From the NCBI RefSeq assembly GCF_033439725.1, contig NW_026944388.1, forward strand, positions 1,736,001-1,800,000: 64,000 nucleotides of DNA. The letters run 5' to 3'. Under the pieces are notes generated by a model. That model was not told the origin of the DNA and did no database searches. It worked only from the letters and a program-made list of their open reading frames with translations. This DNA comes from Neurospora tetraspora. Its lineage: Eukaryota; Ascomycota; Sordariomycetes; Sordariales; Sordariaceae. Shown piece by piece: positions 1-11,106 of this stretch; position 1 is the first letter of the stretch; each line of letters opens with the position of its first letter. The translations under genes were made by a program, and so were the position numbers.

Positions 1-1388
1 GGTACGGGTCGATGGTCGGGCGAGTCGCATATGTGGGCGAGTGATGGCGCATCTCGACAGCGGTGTTCTCATAGACAGTCGCTTGCATTTGCTCGAGGAA
101 GTGGTCCATTTGCTGGAGGTCCTCCTTGGTGCGAAGGTTGGGCATGGGCGGGAGGTAGTAGTGCTGAGTGAGCGGATGATGGGCGCTGGCCATGCCGAGA
201 GTGTGGGGAGGCTGGGCCATGTACTCAGTCGCCAGACCTCCAGAGTGAAGCCCCAAGGGAGCATGGAGAGGCATTAGAGCGCGGCCAACCGACTCATAGG
301 AGGTCGGGTTGATTTGACGGCGCTTGACACTGCCAAAGAAGTCATTCAGGTCATCGAACTGACGCTTCCGGGCATCGAAAGGAGCAGCCTGGTGGCCGGT
401 GAAGTCGTTACGCTGGCCGCCCATGGGCTGGGCTGGGTAGTACATGGGGGCGTGGTAGGGCTGCGATGCTGGGTACTGTGCGTGGTAGTAACTAGCCTGA
501 CCATTCTGGTGGGGCTGGCCAAAAGGGGCTTGGTTAGTACCGCGCATATGGCCATTGTGATCATAGAAACCGGAGGGAGCTGGAGGCGAATTAGCCTCAA
601 AGAGCATACGAGGGTGGCCCAGCGCGAGGCCGAACTGAAGAAAACTGGTCTCCTAGATTTCCGGGAGACCGAATCGGAGGGTGGTGGTTATGTACATACC
701 CTTGTGAACTGGAGCCTGAGCTCTATAAGCACCATTCATGCCACCGTTCTGGTCCTGGGGAGACCTACCCACCAGAACCGAGTCGTCGGCATGGGTCTTG
801 ACATGCTTCTTGAGATCCTGAGGGCGCTTGAAGCACTTGCCGCAGAAATCGCACTTGTGCGGCTTCAGGGGAACGTGAACACGGACATGCGAAGTGATGT
901 GGTCGCGCTTCACCGTGGTGGTGCGGCACGAGTTCCACTGGCATGTGAGGTTAAGGTTGTTGGTGCTCTTGCGACCAACATGCTTCTCGCAAATGTGTTC
1001 CTATTTTATCGTGTTAGAATATCTCCACATGTGAGTTTTCAGAGTATTGACATACGTAGAGCACCTCGGCGCTAGTGAAGCGCTCATTGCACTCAGCCCA
1101 TCGGCAGACAAGACTTTCATCTTGAGCAGCAGCAGGGGCTGAGGAGTTGCTGGTGGTGGTGGGAGTAGTAGAGGGAGCGGGAGTGGTGCGGTTGGATGCA
1201 GAGTTGGATGAGTTGGATGAAGCCTCAGGCTTCATGGCATTGGCAGCAGTTCCGTTGGCGGGAGCGGCAGGGGCAGTGGTGGGAGTGGCAGCGGTAGCAG
1301 GAGCCGGAATGGGCGTTGTTTGGGCCGGGGCCGGGGCCGTGTTGGCGCCGTTGGCGGTGCCGTTTTCCTGGGCCGGTGTGGACGACAT
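1..1388 (-). CDS. pacC: PacC/RIM101 pH-response zinc-finger transcription factor (3' part beyond window)
   Basis: PacC activates alkaline-expressed genes and represses acid-expressed genes after ambient-pH-triggered proteolysis; it acts in the nucleus. Three exons are visible on the minus strand: 1388-1056, 1000-700 and 579-1, running off the left end. The introns (55 and 120 bp) have GTATGT-like donors and keep frame. The start is the ATG in the context CAACCATGTCG; an upstream in-frame ATG near 1451 is less likely. An Ala/Pro/Thr/Ser-rich N-terminus of about 90 residues precedes the diagnostic three C2H2 fingers: [14 protein letters not shown] (broken by intron 1), LTCQWNSC...HITSHVRVH, and [21 protein letters not shown]. 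The third exon continues into the Tyr/Gln/Pro-rich region and a basic segment reading [19 protein letters not shown]. The protease-processing and C-terminal regions lie outside the window. The family call is very secure. The upstream GCCAAG cluster suggests autoregulation. Confidence 0.95.
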
Positions 1389-4346
1389 GGTTGCTACTGT
1401 GTGACCGGATGGGGTGTATAAGTGCCAAGTGTCGGGTATACCGAGGTACACACAAATCAGGTACCGAGTACTCTGACTTGAATGGGCGAAACGGAGATCA
1501 GGTTATCCCGGGGTCCGATTTCACCGAGTAGGTTTGACCGTTTTCAGTGGTCGGTCCGGGTGCGGTTGGGCGACGTTGGACAAGTTACTGTCGGCCGGCG
1601 CGTGATAGTGACAGCCGTCCGAGTCGAGATGCTGACAGTGACAGCCAGACGAGGGACTGGGACTTGGGAGGTGTTCAGGACGAGACCCCACCAAGAAAAG
1701 CCAAGAAAAAATTGCCGGCGACTCCAATGGGAAGACGGCTTATGCGTTCCGTATCAAATCGGTTATCGGTACCTGCGATTGGATGGTGTGCCAGTTGCAG
1801 TCGGTTGATGCGCGCGCAGGAAGAATCGCCAAAAAGCTCTGGTCGTCTGTTCGAAGTTGCAAGAGGAAAAAAGCCCCAACAAACAAAACGTCTTGATAGA
1901 TTTTAAGTTGTTTGCAGAGGGAAAACACGTTGGATCAACAGCGGGCCTTCACTGTCTTTATTATGGCCTTGCTCCTTGGCGGTACTGGCGAAAAGACTTG
2001 GCAGCCTCTCTTGGCGGTCGCGGGCTCGGACGCCAAGCCTGCTCAGCCCGTCTCATTGGACGATACGACCAGGCTCGATCCGGCACAGGTACCCTCTGTT
2101 TGTGATGCAATGTGGCGTGCTGTGGTCGACGTTGAGGGGTCCTGGAGCGGACAAGGCGCTGTGGGGCGGGACCGCTGAAAGATCGCACAGCACGCGCTCT
2201 CCAGCTCCGGCCAGCTGGACCACAGGGAGCGCGCCGCTTCGAGACACTAACAGCACGACATGACTGCCAAGGAGCGCCAAGTCCGTGCCAAGACTTGGCA
2301 TTGCAGAAAATAGCTTGGCGACCCTCCACAGTCTCGTCTCCCCTCATTGCCCCCTTGGTGAAGTGGTCACACTTGTCCGTTGACTCTTCACTCTTGCGGC
2401 TGTCGCCCGTCTCGGTTCAGCGCCATCCTGTTTCTCCTGCTTTTGGGCTTGCTTTGACTGCTCATCTTCGCTTGGGTTCCCTTGATGGTTCTCGATGCCG
2501 TCTGGGCTTTCGACATTTACCCGATCCCATGACCGATCTGATAAGATATTTTGTGCCGTCATTGAGCGTGCATGTGCTTGTGGACTCTCTCTCCATCGCG
2601 GTGGGCTGGTGGCTACGGGTGACTCTCCCAGCGTCGGGTTCCCTAGTGCTGGCTATCCGCTAACAGCTTACGTAAATTGGGGCCATTGAGCCATGGTCGG
2701 CTGTTGCCCCGTGTGATTGGTCAACCCCGTCTGGGTAAAAGGTCATCCGCACATGACGGCGGTGGGCACTCTTTGGCTGCAAAGGGAAAGGTCCCGCGGC
2801 CTGTCATGATCGGTTGACGGCGGATGAGGATGCCCGATTGTGATATTTCCGCCTTTGCGGACTGAAAGCCGCCGAGGTTTGTTCCGCAATCCACTGCCGT
2901 CGGACGGTACCAATTGCCCGATGGTTGATTGGGCCCAGCAAACTGCTTTCTGAGGATGGCTTCTCACAAGGGGCAGAAGGAAGATGAAGTTTGGAGTGAA
3001 TAAGTGTTATTCGATGGCATATCCCGACCAAAGCCAAGAGATCACGCCGAGTGCTGCCAAGTAGGCCAAGGGCTTGGACATTCTTGGTGTTCTTGGACTT
3101 TACTTGGCCGACTTGGCGATTTGGTATCTCTCGGCAACCGCAATGTACGATGTAGGACGGAGGTAAGGGGCATGCGACATTGACAACTGTTTCCAACGTC
3201 GAGACAATGAGTTGACAAGCCTCAACTTCCATTCAACAGCCAAGTGGTGACAGATAGTCCAGCCAGAGGGATGCCCAAACCATCATTCAAACACAATTTG
3301 TCAAGACTCAAAAGATACATCGGAACACCGGAACGCCCTACCTATTTCCAGCGGTAATCTCCACGGCTCCGGGCCTCTTCTAGCGACTCGACGCCGGAGA
3401 CGGTAGACACGTGCTCACCCCGACCACACACCTGAGGCAATCCCAGGCCCCAGCCACTCCCGTCACTCCGTCCGTCCATCTTTAATTTGACATCACATCA
3501 AGCTTCTTACCTACATCTTGGCGCCCAGCCTCTCATTGCGACACCAGGAGCTTCTGGAAGAAAGGGGAAGCCAGATGACAGCAATGTCAATCGAGAAGAA
3601 CTTCTTGGCTTTGCTTGTGTGATTGTGTCACTGCTTTTATCACTGCACCTCCCGCTGACGTTGAGTCTCGCTGCGTAGGCGATTGATTCGAGGATTCGAG
3701 CCGCTTTGCCAAGACTCCAAGACAACCAAGAGTCGAATAGAGTGTCCAAGAAGTCAACCAAGAGTCCAAGACAATCAAAACGATCAAGAAAAAACGTCCC
3801 AAGGCCTTCCAAGAATGACCAAGACTTCCCAGGAGTTCAAGAACTTGAAGACAGCCAAGACAACCAAGACAGCCAAGAAATGTCCAAGAATTATTGCCAA
3901 GAATACCAAGAGAGAACCAAGTTGCTCTGAGGCGGAGCCTTACTTGGCATATGTATAGTGAAGAGAAACTGAAAGGGGTGTAAAGAGGTAGGTAGGTCAG
4001 AAACACGTGGAGCAGTTTCTACTGTTCAGTTGGTTGGATTACTATGACATCGTATTCCTCCATCATCGAAGCTTCAGGAGACTTACAGAAGTTCAGGGGC
4101 ATCTTGGCTCATATGAGAAAAAGGACGAGCGAGGAGCGTGATGGATGCTAAGTGAAGAAGAAAAGTTCCGGTCCATATAGGAAGTAAGTGCTACGATAAG
4201 TACATTACCCAGGTGATTACTACTACGTACACCTATCAGAACCACTCATCACCTCCCCGTTTTACATCTCTCTGCCTCTGTGTCTCTGCCTCTAGGAGCC
4301 CTTTACCTTTTTTTCTCCCTCCCTATTCCCCCCCTCCACCTCCCTT
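1389..4346 (-). promoter_or_regulatory. pacC upstream region with 25 GCCAAG (PacC core) sites
   Basis: No convincing gene lies between pacC and the end of sea4. By hand count, GCCAAG or its complement occurs 25 times: starts at 1424, 1700, 1975, 1997, 2010, 2032, 2266, 2276, 2287, 2294, 2314, 3033, 3056, 3065, 3103, 3112, 3239, 3517, 3604, 3708, 3854, 3872, 3896, 3943 and 4103. Both orientations occur, with dense clusters at 1975-2319, 3033-3117 and 3708-3948. About 1.4 would be expected by chance in about 2.96 kb (both strands, equal base use). GCCARG is the established PacC binding core, so the inference is pacC autoregulation. No CAAT or TATA element was assigned. Confidence 0.7.
3708..3931 (+). 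repeat. CCAAGA-rich degenerate array
   Basis: A stretch of about 220 bp is dominated by CCAAG with short, variable spacers. Only some copies have the preceding G needed for a PacC core; others read ACCAAG or TCCAAG. Spacing is irregular, so it is not a simple microsatellite. CTTGG words dominate at 3070-3117, so the two patches are in opposite orientation. It lies in the pacC upstream region. Confidence 0.6.
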
Positions 4347-7300
4347 CTACCGATACCTCAACTCCGGATTCGCCCTAAAGTTACACTTACACCTACACTC
4401 TGGCACCGGACACTCCTGATGCCTAGCGAACCACTCCCTCGCATGATCCAGATGTAGGACATGTTCGCACTGCAAGCAGAACGTCGGGAACCTCGCCGCC
4501 ATTTTGTTGGTCATATCCACTCCCATTTGGTGATGATGGTCCCCTCCTACTCCGCCGTGATGGCTTCCCATCGTACTTCCTCCTCCTCCTCCTACTACTA
4601 CTACTCTGCCCATCCCCGTCCCTTCCTTGCCGCCCGACCCCGGTAAATCACTGCGTGGCATGCCAACAATTTCTAGACAGACTACGCACCGCGGCAGGTG
4701 ACGCTTGCAGTTCGGGCAAGAGATACCCGCTTGTACCATCTTCTCAGTGAAGGGATTCTTGCTTTGCACCGCGGCGGCCGCCGGCGGGAGCTGGAGGGCG
4801 TCGGCCGGAGGAGGCGGGGGAGGGATAGGGATCTTGGGTGTCGTTCCGCCTCCGCCACCACCACCCGAAGCTCCAGATGTTGGTTGTTGCTGTTGTGCTG
4901 CTGCCGCTGCGGCCGCTGCGGCTTGGGCTTGGGCTTGAGCCTGTTGAGCGGCGGCATGTTGGACCATGAAGGTTGGTATGGAGGGGGACGCATTGCCAGG
5001 TAAATGGCTGTTGGGGTTGGAGCTGTTGGAGGAGCTGTTGTTGTGGGTGTGGAGACTCGTCGAGGCGTCGCAGTAGACGCAGCGCAGGGCGATCTGACGG
5101 CCTGGGGGCCTGAGGGTCGGGCGGCCCTGGTGCTTGCTCCGCTTGGTCGACTCGACGTCGAACTTGGCGCGGAGGAAGAAGGCGTGGTGCCGCTGGAGAT
5201 AGGCGCGGTAGGCGGTACGGAAGGCCGCGGCGCGCACGTCATCGATGAAGCGCGGTGAGCAGATTGATAGCGCCAGCGTGGCGGTCTGGAAGTCGCCGAA
5301 CTTGGATACGTAGCGGGCGAGGATGTCGACAAGAGGGTCCGTGATGCCGGTCAGCACGATGCCTTCGATGTTGCCGGCCTCCATGGCCGCTTCGGTCTCG
5401 GCGTGGAGCCAGGCGGTGAGTGCGTCGTCGGGGAGATAGCGTACAGCGACGTAAACGCGGTCTCGGAGTGGGAGAGAGCGTTGGTTGGCAATGGTCAACC
5501 AGTCACCCGTGGCGATGATGGAAGAGATTGCGCGCAGGTAAGGGTCGGTTTTGGAGGCCACGCGTTCGTCAAAGTCGAGGGCTTCCTTGACAGCGTTGTT
5601 CTTGTTCTTTCTGTCCCCCTCTTGCGTGACGTTGCCCACGAGCTGCAATGCCAGAGAGACAAAGAGGAGTTCGGGGTGATCAGTGCTGGCTTGCTTGAGC
5701 ACTTGCACGGCGCCCTTGGTATCGCCCCTGAAGAGGGCTTGAGCAGCCGCCATGGTGTGCCATACTGAGGCGTCTTTGCTCAGGCTGGAGATGGATTGAC
5801 CATTGATCAAATCGGCGTCATAGTTTCGACCCCATTTGCACATCTCGAGACACATCTCGCGATGGTGGGGACGCTTCGTATCGACGCCGTCAAACTTTGG
5901 GAGCCCCAGTTTTTTGTTGATGGCGTTCAAGCAACGCTCCCAACCAGCTTGGTCAGGAGCATGTGAGTGGTCCGATAGCCTTGCTTGAGGTTTACTCCCT
6001 ATTTCCGTGTCAGAGTGATGATAACCAAATAATAATTGCGGATCAGGACTTACCAAGGTCGTTTGTCCACAATGTGTACACTCCCATGTAGCTCAAATCG
6101 AGAGGATGAGACATCATCCCGCCATCTGAAGCTGCTTCGTCGGCTCCTGTCACAGACGAGACTTCGTTAGAGACTAAGCAGCGTTGGCGTGAAGCTGAGA
6201 ATGAGCTTACCTGTAATCCAAGCCCACATATCCTTAAGCCATGGGTCATCGGCTACGACCTGCTGATTTCTTCTGTAGTTGAAAAGATAACCCTCCTTTG
6301 CGCGGAAGATCATGGTATGATCGAGGATAACTTGTGCCTCTCTGGGAAAGTTGCTTCGATCCATGAGTTTCATTAGCAAGTTCTCATGGCGCTCCAACTG
6401 TCCTAACGGTTCACCTCGCGTGTTCAAGCCGTTTGGTGACCTTTCTCCAACCGTCATCCTCAGGGCCGCCAACTTCTCAGCAATCGGCATGGTTGTAGAA
6501 TACCCCTCCGGGAACTTCAGATCGCAGATTCGATTAAAGCCGTCCGGTCCTAGCAGGTCAGTGTAAACGTCCGACTGCATGGCGTCTTCAACAACTGCAG
6601 TAAGGTTTGCCTTGTCTGGTCCGAATAGCTGCTTATTTGCCAACACCTTCTCGGTCAAGAAGGGTCCCAGGATTTCCTGCGTCTGGGGGATCTCGAAGTC
6701 CATGGTTTGATGATAAGATATCCTTTCTAGAAGATTGTGAGTTTTTTGTTCGCCCGGGAGCCAAGGGTAGGGTAGATCCTCAGGTGGTTCTTTACCTTCC
6801 AGTCCTCGGTGGGGTGGTTGCCACGGAATCAGCTTAAATGGATGCTCGGACGTAAAGGACGGTTTCTCCAATACATCAAAATTGCCATTGTTCCTGAGGA
6901 CAAGCATTCTGGCCTGGGCAATGGGTGAAGGCATGGTAATCCAGTCAAAGGATACGATCTTCTCGTGCTTATGGCGGGTGTTGTCCAGATAGAAAGGGTC
7001 CATCTCATACGATCGAGCCACCTCGAGCAGCTCAGGGCTATTTTCGAACTGGTTACTAGGTTCCACGTATTCATGTCTCGTGTCCAAGATTCGGAGCTGG
7101 CCGGCCCGTGATAACACGCCTAGCATACCGGGCTTGTCTCGACAAAAACGAATGGAACGGATGTAGGAGGTGTTGGTGTCCTGGGCCGGATCCTGAGTAT
7201 GGACGCGCACCGCTTTTTCCAGACGCAAGGCTCCGCCCCAGGGTAAGTCGTCATCCTTAACCGCATCGTTATACGAGGGCCTTGCAACCTGGCGGTGGGT

Positions 7301-8066
7301 TGCGCGTCGGTCCCAAACCATGACACCCGGCTGGTCCAGGGCCGAGGAGGCAAAATAGTTCTGGTCTGCGTAGTCAATGGCAAGGTTGTTGCAACATTTG
7401 GTGGGGAAATGAACCACTGAGCTGTGACTTTGTTCTGGAAACTATGTCAGCTCGCACTTTGTGAACCTGAACCTGAACTGTGACGCTACCTCTTAAATCA
7501 TGTATCCGGAGACCCTGGCCCTTAATGCCGGCCACGAGAACATTGGGGTTGTCTTCGAAGAACCTGACGCTGGAGACTGACACGCTGGGCTCGAGGCGAT
7601 CTATGGGGTCGGTAAAGGGCACAACACTAGTGAAGCCTGAGGCATTGGTATCCATGGTCGATAGCCGGTTGACGTCCCAGATGTAGAGGCAGTTGTCACT
7701 TCTCACTCTGTCCAGGGCAACAGCAAGCTTTCCAGCGGTACTAAAGGCGACAGCTTGGCAGGTACGGGACATTTTGAGGTTGAGATGCATGACTGCGTTT
7801 GAGTTGTCGTCCACGCGCAAGATGTTGACGACGCCGGTCGAGGTGCCCACGGCGACCAGGCCGGGCACGGAGGGAGACCAGTCAAAGGTGGTAAGAGGAG
7901 GTAGTTCGTCATATTTGCCGAGCGTCCTTGCCTGGAAGTTGCCTTTATTGGCGAAGCCTGTTGGCTCATAGAGCTGCACGACGTGGTGCTGGAGGTTGAT
8001 GTGAAGAAAGAGGTCTCGCCCCGCGTTCGGCGACCATCTGATGAGACCCGGCTCTGGGCGATCCAT
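4347..8066 (-). CDS. sea4: Sea4/Mio-like WD40-RING subunit of the SEA (GATOR2/SEACAT) complex
   Basis: Homologue of yeast Sea4 and animal Mios, a vacuole-associated component that regulates TORC1 amino-acid signalling. Four exons (8066-7490, 7434-6211, 6146-6054, 5998-4347) join in frame to 1181 residues; introns are 55, 64 and 55 bp. The N-terminal third holds WD40-type blades, e.g. TTFDWSP near the start and LYIWDVNRLS. The middle has the alpha-solenoid typical of Mio (LNAINKKLGLP, WHTMAAAQALF). Near residues 950-1000 there is a low-complexity Gln/Ala tract followed by Gly and Pro runs. The C-terminus is the zinc-binding RING-like region of the family: CPNCKRHLPRCVVC (residues 1059-1072), then FCLQCEHVLHLDH and CPVPECRCKC (1139-1170). 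A 45-residue Gly/His-rich insert splits the two zinc halves. The first donor is GTAGCG, weaker than the others, but phase and conservation support it. It is divergent from efg1. Confidence 0.93.
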
Positions 8067-8770
8067 CCTGGCGAGTTGCTGTGATGTCGTTGTCCTGGTT
8101 CCAGAAGTCGGGGGTTATGGAGTTATGTGATGGAGTAAGAAGATGTATAATGGCCCCTCATTCGCTACCGCGGCTTCAAGTGAGAGCTTATAGCGAGAGG
8201 CCGACAAGTGGTGAAGGAATGAACAGTTGAGTTCACCCAAATGCTCCTAGCGCTCCTTCCCAGCCAGATGACGTTGGTCGCACGTGGTTCATGAATCCAA
8301 AGAGATAAAGATATAAACCATGGTCACCATGCTCATGGCATTTTTATGAGAGTAAAGATAACGATCAAACAACCGTCTTGACTACAGCTTCATTTTCTGG
8401 TTGTTGAAGGTGGACTTGGGAAGGGAGACTTTGATTGGAGTTAGTTAGTTCACCAGAGTTGACGATGGATGCTGCTGTGGCCCTACTCGAGTCTAACCCT
8501 AACCCGGAAGCCTTCGACTTGTCATTGCAGTGAGCCAGCGCCCCCTGCAGGCCGATTGCAGGGGTTCAGTCAGCTCTTTGCTCCATTCTTTCAGCGAGTC
8601 TCCATTTATTTTTTTCGAATTGGAGAAACAAGACGAACCATCGCGACAACGACCCAAGCACCTGAATTCGTATTGCCCGTATCATATCGCACCCACCGCC
8701 AACACGATCGCCCAAGAAGTCATTTTACTTTCCGAAATCTCACAGTTTTCTCTTTCAGCGCACCGCGACA
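8067..8770. promoter_or_regulatory. Bidirectional upstream region between sea4 and efg1
   Basis: A gap of about 700 bp separates the two divergent start codons. It contains no believable coding exon; short ORFs at 8469-8770 overlap the presumed efg1 5' leader in the wrong frames. It must hold both promoters. No specific factor site stands out. Confidence 0.5.
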
Positions 8771-9655
8771 ATGGGCAAGCGATCGTTCGAAGAGGCCGAG
8801 GGGTCGAACGCCAATGGCGAGGGGCAGAACCAGAACCAGAACCAGCAAAGAAGCAGAAACCCACACAACAGATTCAACCCCAAGAACATTGCGAAGCGCC
8901 AGAAGACCACCCAGAAGATCAACGACGGCAACCTTAGTCAGATCAAGAAGCGTGTCAGAGCGATTGAGCGCCTTCTCGAACACAAGAACGAAAAGCTGCC
9001 TGCCAATGTCAGGAACGACCTCGGGCGCGAACTGAAAGCCCACAAGCAGAGGATTGCCGACGAGAGCGACAAGAGGCTGAGGAGCAAGATGATTAGCAAG
9101 TATCATATGGTCAGGTTCTTTGGTATGTTACCCCTGCTCCTCACACAGGGAGGCCTATCGCATTTCTAACCCAAATGTTCACGAACAGAGCGCAAGAAGG
9201 CTATGCGCCTCGCAAAGCAGCTGAAGAAGCAACTTGACGAAACCAAAGACGAAGCCGAGATCGCCAGGCTAAAAGCCGACCTCCACATTGCCGAGGTCGA
9301 CCTCGATTATGCCCTCTACCACCCTCACATGGAGACCTACATCAGCTTATACCCCAAGTCCAAGGACGAAGCGACAGAGAAGGACGAGAAGAGGTCAGCC
9401 GCACACCACCTTCACTCATCAAGACCACCAATGTGGACTACCATCGAAAAGGCCCGCGAGGAGGGTAAGAGTGCTCTGGAGAAGATTCGCGACAGACGAC
9501 CGGAACGCGACTCTTCGAAACCCACTTTCAAGAAGACAGCCAAGAAGTCCTCGTCACAGAATGAGGAGCGCCCAGCCAAGGGCAAATACGGCAAGACGGA
9601 GGAAAAGGAGGAGGAGAGCGAAAGCGACGATGGAGGCTTCTTCGAAGAGGACTAG
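8771..9655 (+). CDS. efg1: Efg1-like rRNA-processing protein
   Basis: Nucleolar factor needed for early pre-rRNA cleavages leading to 18S rRNA (established for yeast Efg1; unrelated to the Candida transcription factor of the same name). Two exons, 8771-9122 and 9189-9655, are joined across a 66-bp intron (donor G|GTATGT, acceptor AACAG), giving 272 residues. The start context is GACAATGGGC. Family signatures are [25 protein letters not shown] and [20 protein letters not shown] (the last created by the splice), then coiled-coil helices [10 protein letters not shown] and [11 protein letters not shown] with [10 protein letters not shown]. The C-terminus is charged and disordered, ending in an acidic patch with GGFFEED. 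Yeast Efg1 is somewhat shorter. Retaining the intron would truncate the protein after SKYHMVRFF plus a short tail. Confidence 0.93.
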
Positions 9656-10124
9656 AATATTTGCCATATTGTTATTGCTTATGGACCCGTTCAAGACGAT
9701 TCGATACCTGGCCCGCAAAGGCTGGTCTAAATTATGATACCCATTTACGAATACCACAAACATGCATTCAGCTCGTCACGCCCCTGCATGAGTTTGTTCC
9801 GATCAGTTACACAATCCAGGATTGGCCTAAAGTGGCTGCCAATCCTTGCAACTCGGAACTTCAGCACCATATTGACTCTTGTCGTCACCGAGAAACTCGC
9901 CGACAAAAACTCCGACAGCTCGCCGCGCTACTGTTGTGTTCTGCAGAGGGTATACACTAGTGTTTGATGTAAACAACTCTCGAGGCTGCCGAGTCTTTCC
10001 CCTTTTTCGTTCCCTATAAGACTGGTTCCACCCGTGTGCTCTACAATGTTGTTTGTGGAAGAGTTGCCTAAGCCAGCCTTGCCGTCTACGTCCGTTATCA
10101 GACATCATAAAGCAAGTCCTGGCC
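9656..10124. other. Intergenic, no gene seen
   Basis: The 3' flank of efg1 and 5' flank of the next gene. The frames are short and without recognisable domains. The window from 10053 is open in the frame of the next gene, so that protein could begin with an in-frame ATG at 10053. Confidence 0.4.
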
Positions 10125-11106
10125 ATGCTTTTGGCCCTCGCGGCTATATCTCTTGCTGAACATGCCACCACATCCTCGACTACCAAACACGTACACAGTC
10201 ATCCAAACTGCACATCGACAGTCTTCACTACCATTACTCCAAAGCCAAGGCAATTAACCCCTTCCTGGTGCCCCTTTTCTTATGGCCTTCTTCTAGTTGA
10301 CATGGCTAACTTGTCCCACCGTATTCAGTACTCAAACAGCCTACACCACGTCCACAATAACTATCACTATTACGAGCGCGTTGCCCGTCACTGTCGAGTC
10401 AACAACAACCGACTCGTCTACCGAAAATCAACTTCGACGGGCACATAACCACTCGGATCTCCCAAGCCATCCATCCACATCAACCAGAATCCCATACCCA
10501 ACCACCAACAGCACCATCTCAACATCCCACAACACAACCTATCCCCATCCCACCTCCTTCCCCTGCCACACCACAACCATCAAAACCACTCTCCCCCCCT
10601 CCACAATAACAACCACCTCAACCCTCACAGCCACCACGACCTCCATCACCACACCAACCCCCACCGACTCCTGCACCCCCGGCGTCTGCGGCACCTACAC
10701 CTTCCACCCCTGCCCCTCCACCCCCCTGGGGGCTTGCCTCTGCGGCCTCGACCCGGACGGCCAGGCCTTTTGCTCGCTGGACGACTGGTGCCAGAACGAG
10801 ATCGGCTGCGACACCAACGCCGAGTGTCTGACGCCAGAATCAGGGCAGACCGGGGAAGGGTTCAGGTGTCTTGTGGGCAGTTGTTGTGTTTATGAGGTGG
10901 TGGATGATGGACAGGGAGAGGGGAGTGTGGTGAAGAAGAAGGGGAAGTGTGTTAAAGAATGGGGGGCTGTTTGTTTGAATGAGGGTACTGCGGAGGGGGT
11001 GCTGAAGTTGAGGGGGGGTTCTGGTGTGTCTAGGGTGGGGAGGATGGGGAGGATGGCGGCTGGAGGTGGAGGAGGGAGAGGGGTGAGTAATGGTGGTAGA
11101 TGGTGA
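10125..11106 (+). CDS. Putative secreted Thr-rich protein with a C-terminal Cys-rich module
   Basis: Not recognised as a named family. The proposed start at 10125 gives a short hydrophobic leader (MLLALAAISLAEHA) followed by Thr/Ser-rich sequence, as in cell-wall or secreted proteins. The upstream and main frames join only across an intron ending at 10328: a good branch (GGCTAAC) and acceptor (TATTCAG) are present. The donor is unclear. A GC donor at 10250 (AAG|GCAATT) or a weak GT donor at 10268 (GTGCCC) both keep frame, giving about 300 or 306 residues. After about 100 Thr/Pro/Ser-rich residues comes a Cys module (SCTPGVCGTYTFHPC, ACLCGLDPDGQAFC, WCQNEIGC, CLVGSCC, KKGKCVKEWGAVC) with about 13 cysteines, then a Gly/Arg-rich tail ending at 11106. 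The spacing suggests a disulphide-rich extracellular domain. No GPI-like hydrophobic C-terminus is seen. Confidence 0.6.

Noticed and set aside
314-1075. 253-codon plus-strand frame antisense to pacC
   Set aside because: Antisense to the zinc-finger exons and both introns; pacC explains the sequence fully.
4682-5332. 216-codon minus-strand frame and several plus-strand frames over sea4
   Set aside because: Shadows of the GC-rich sea4 exon 4, which carries the recognisable Mio/RING protein in its own frame.
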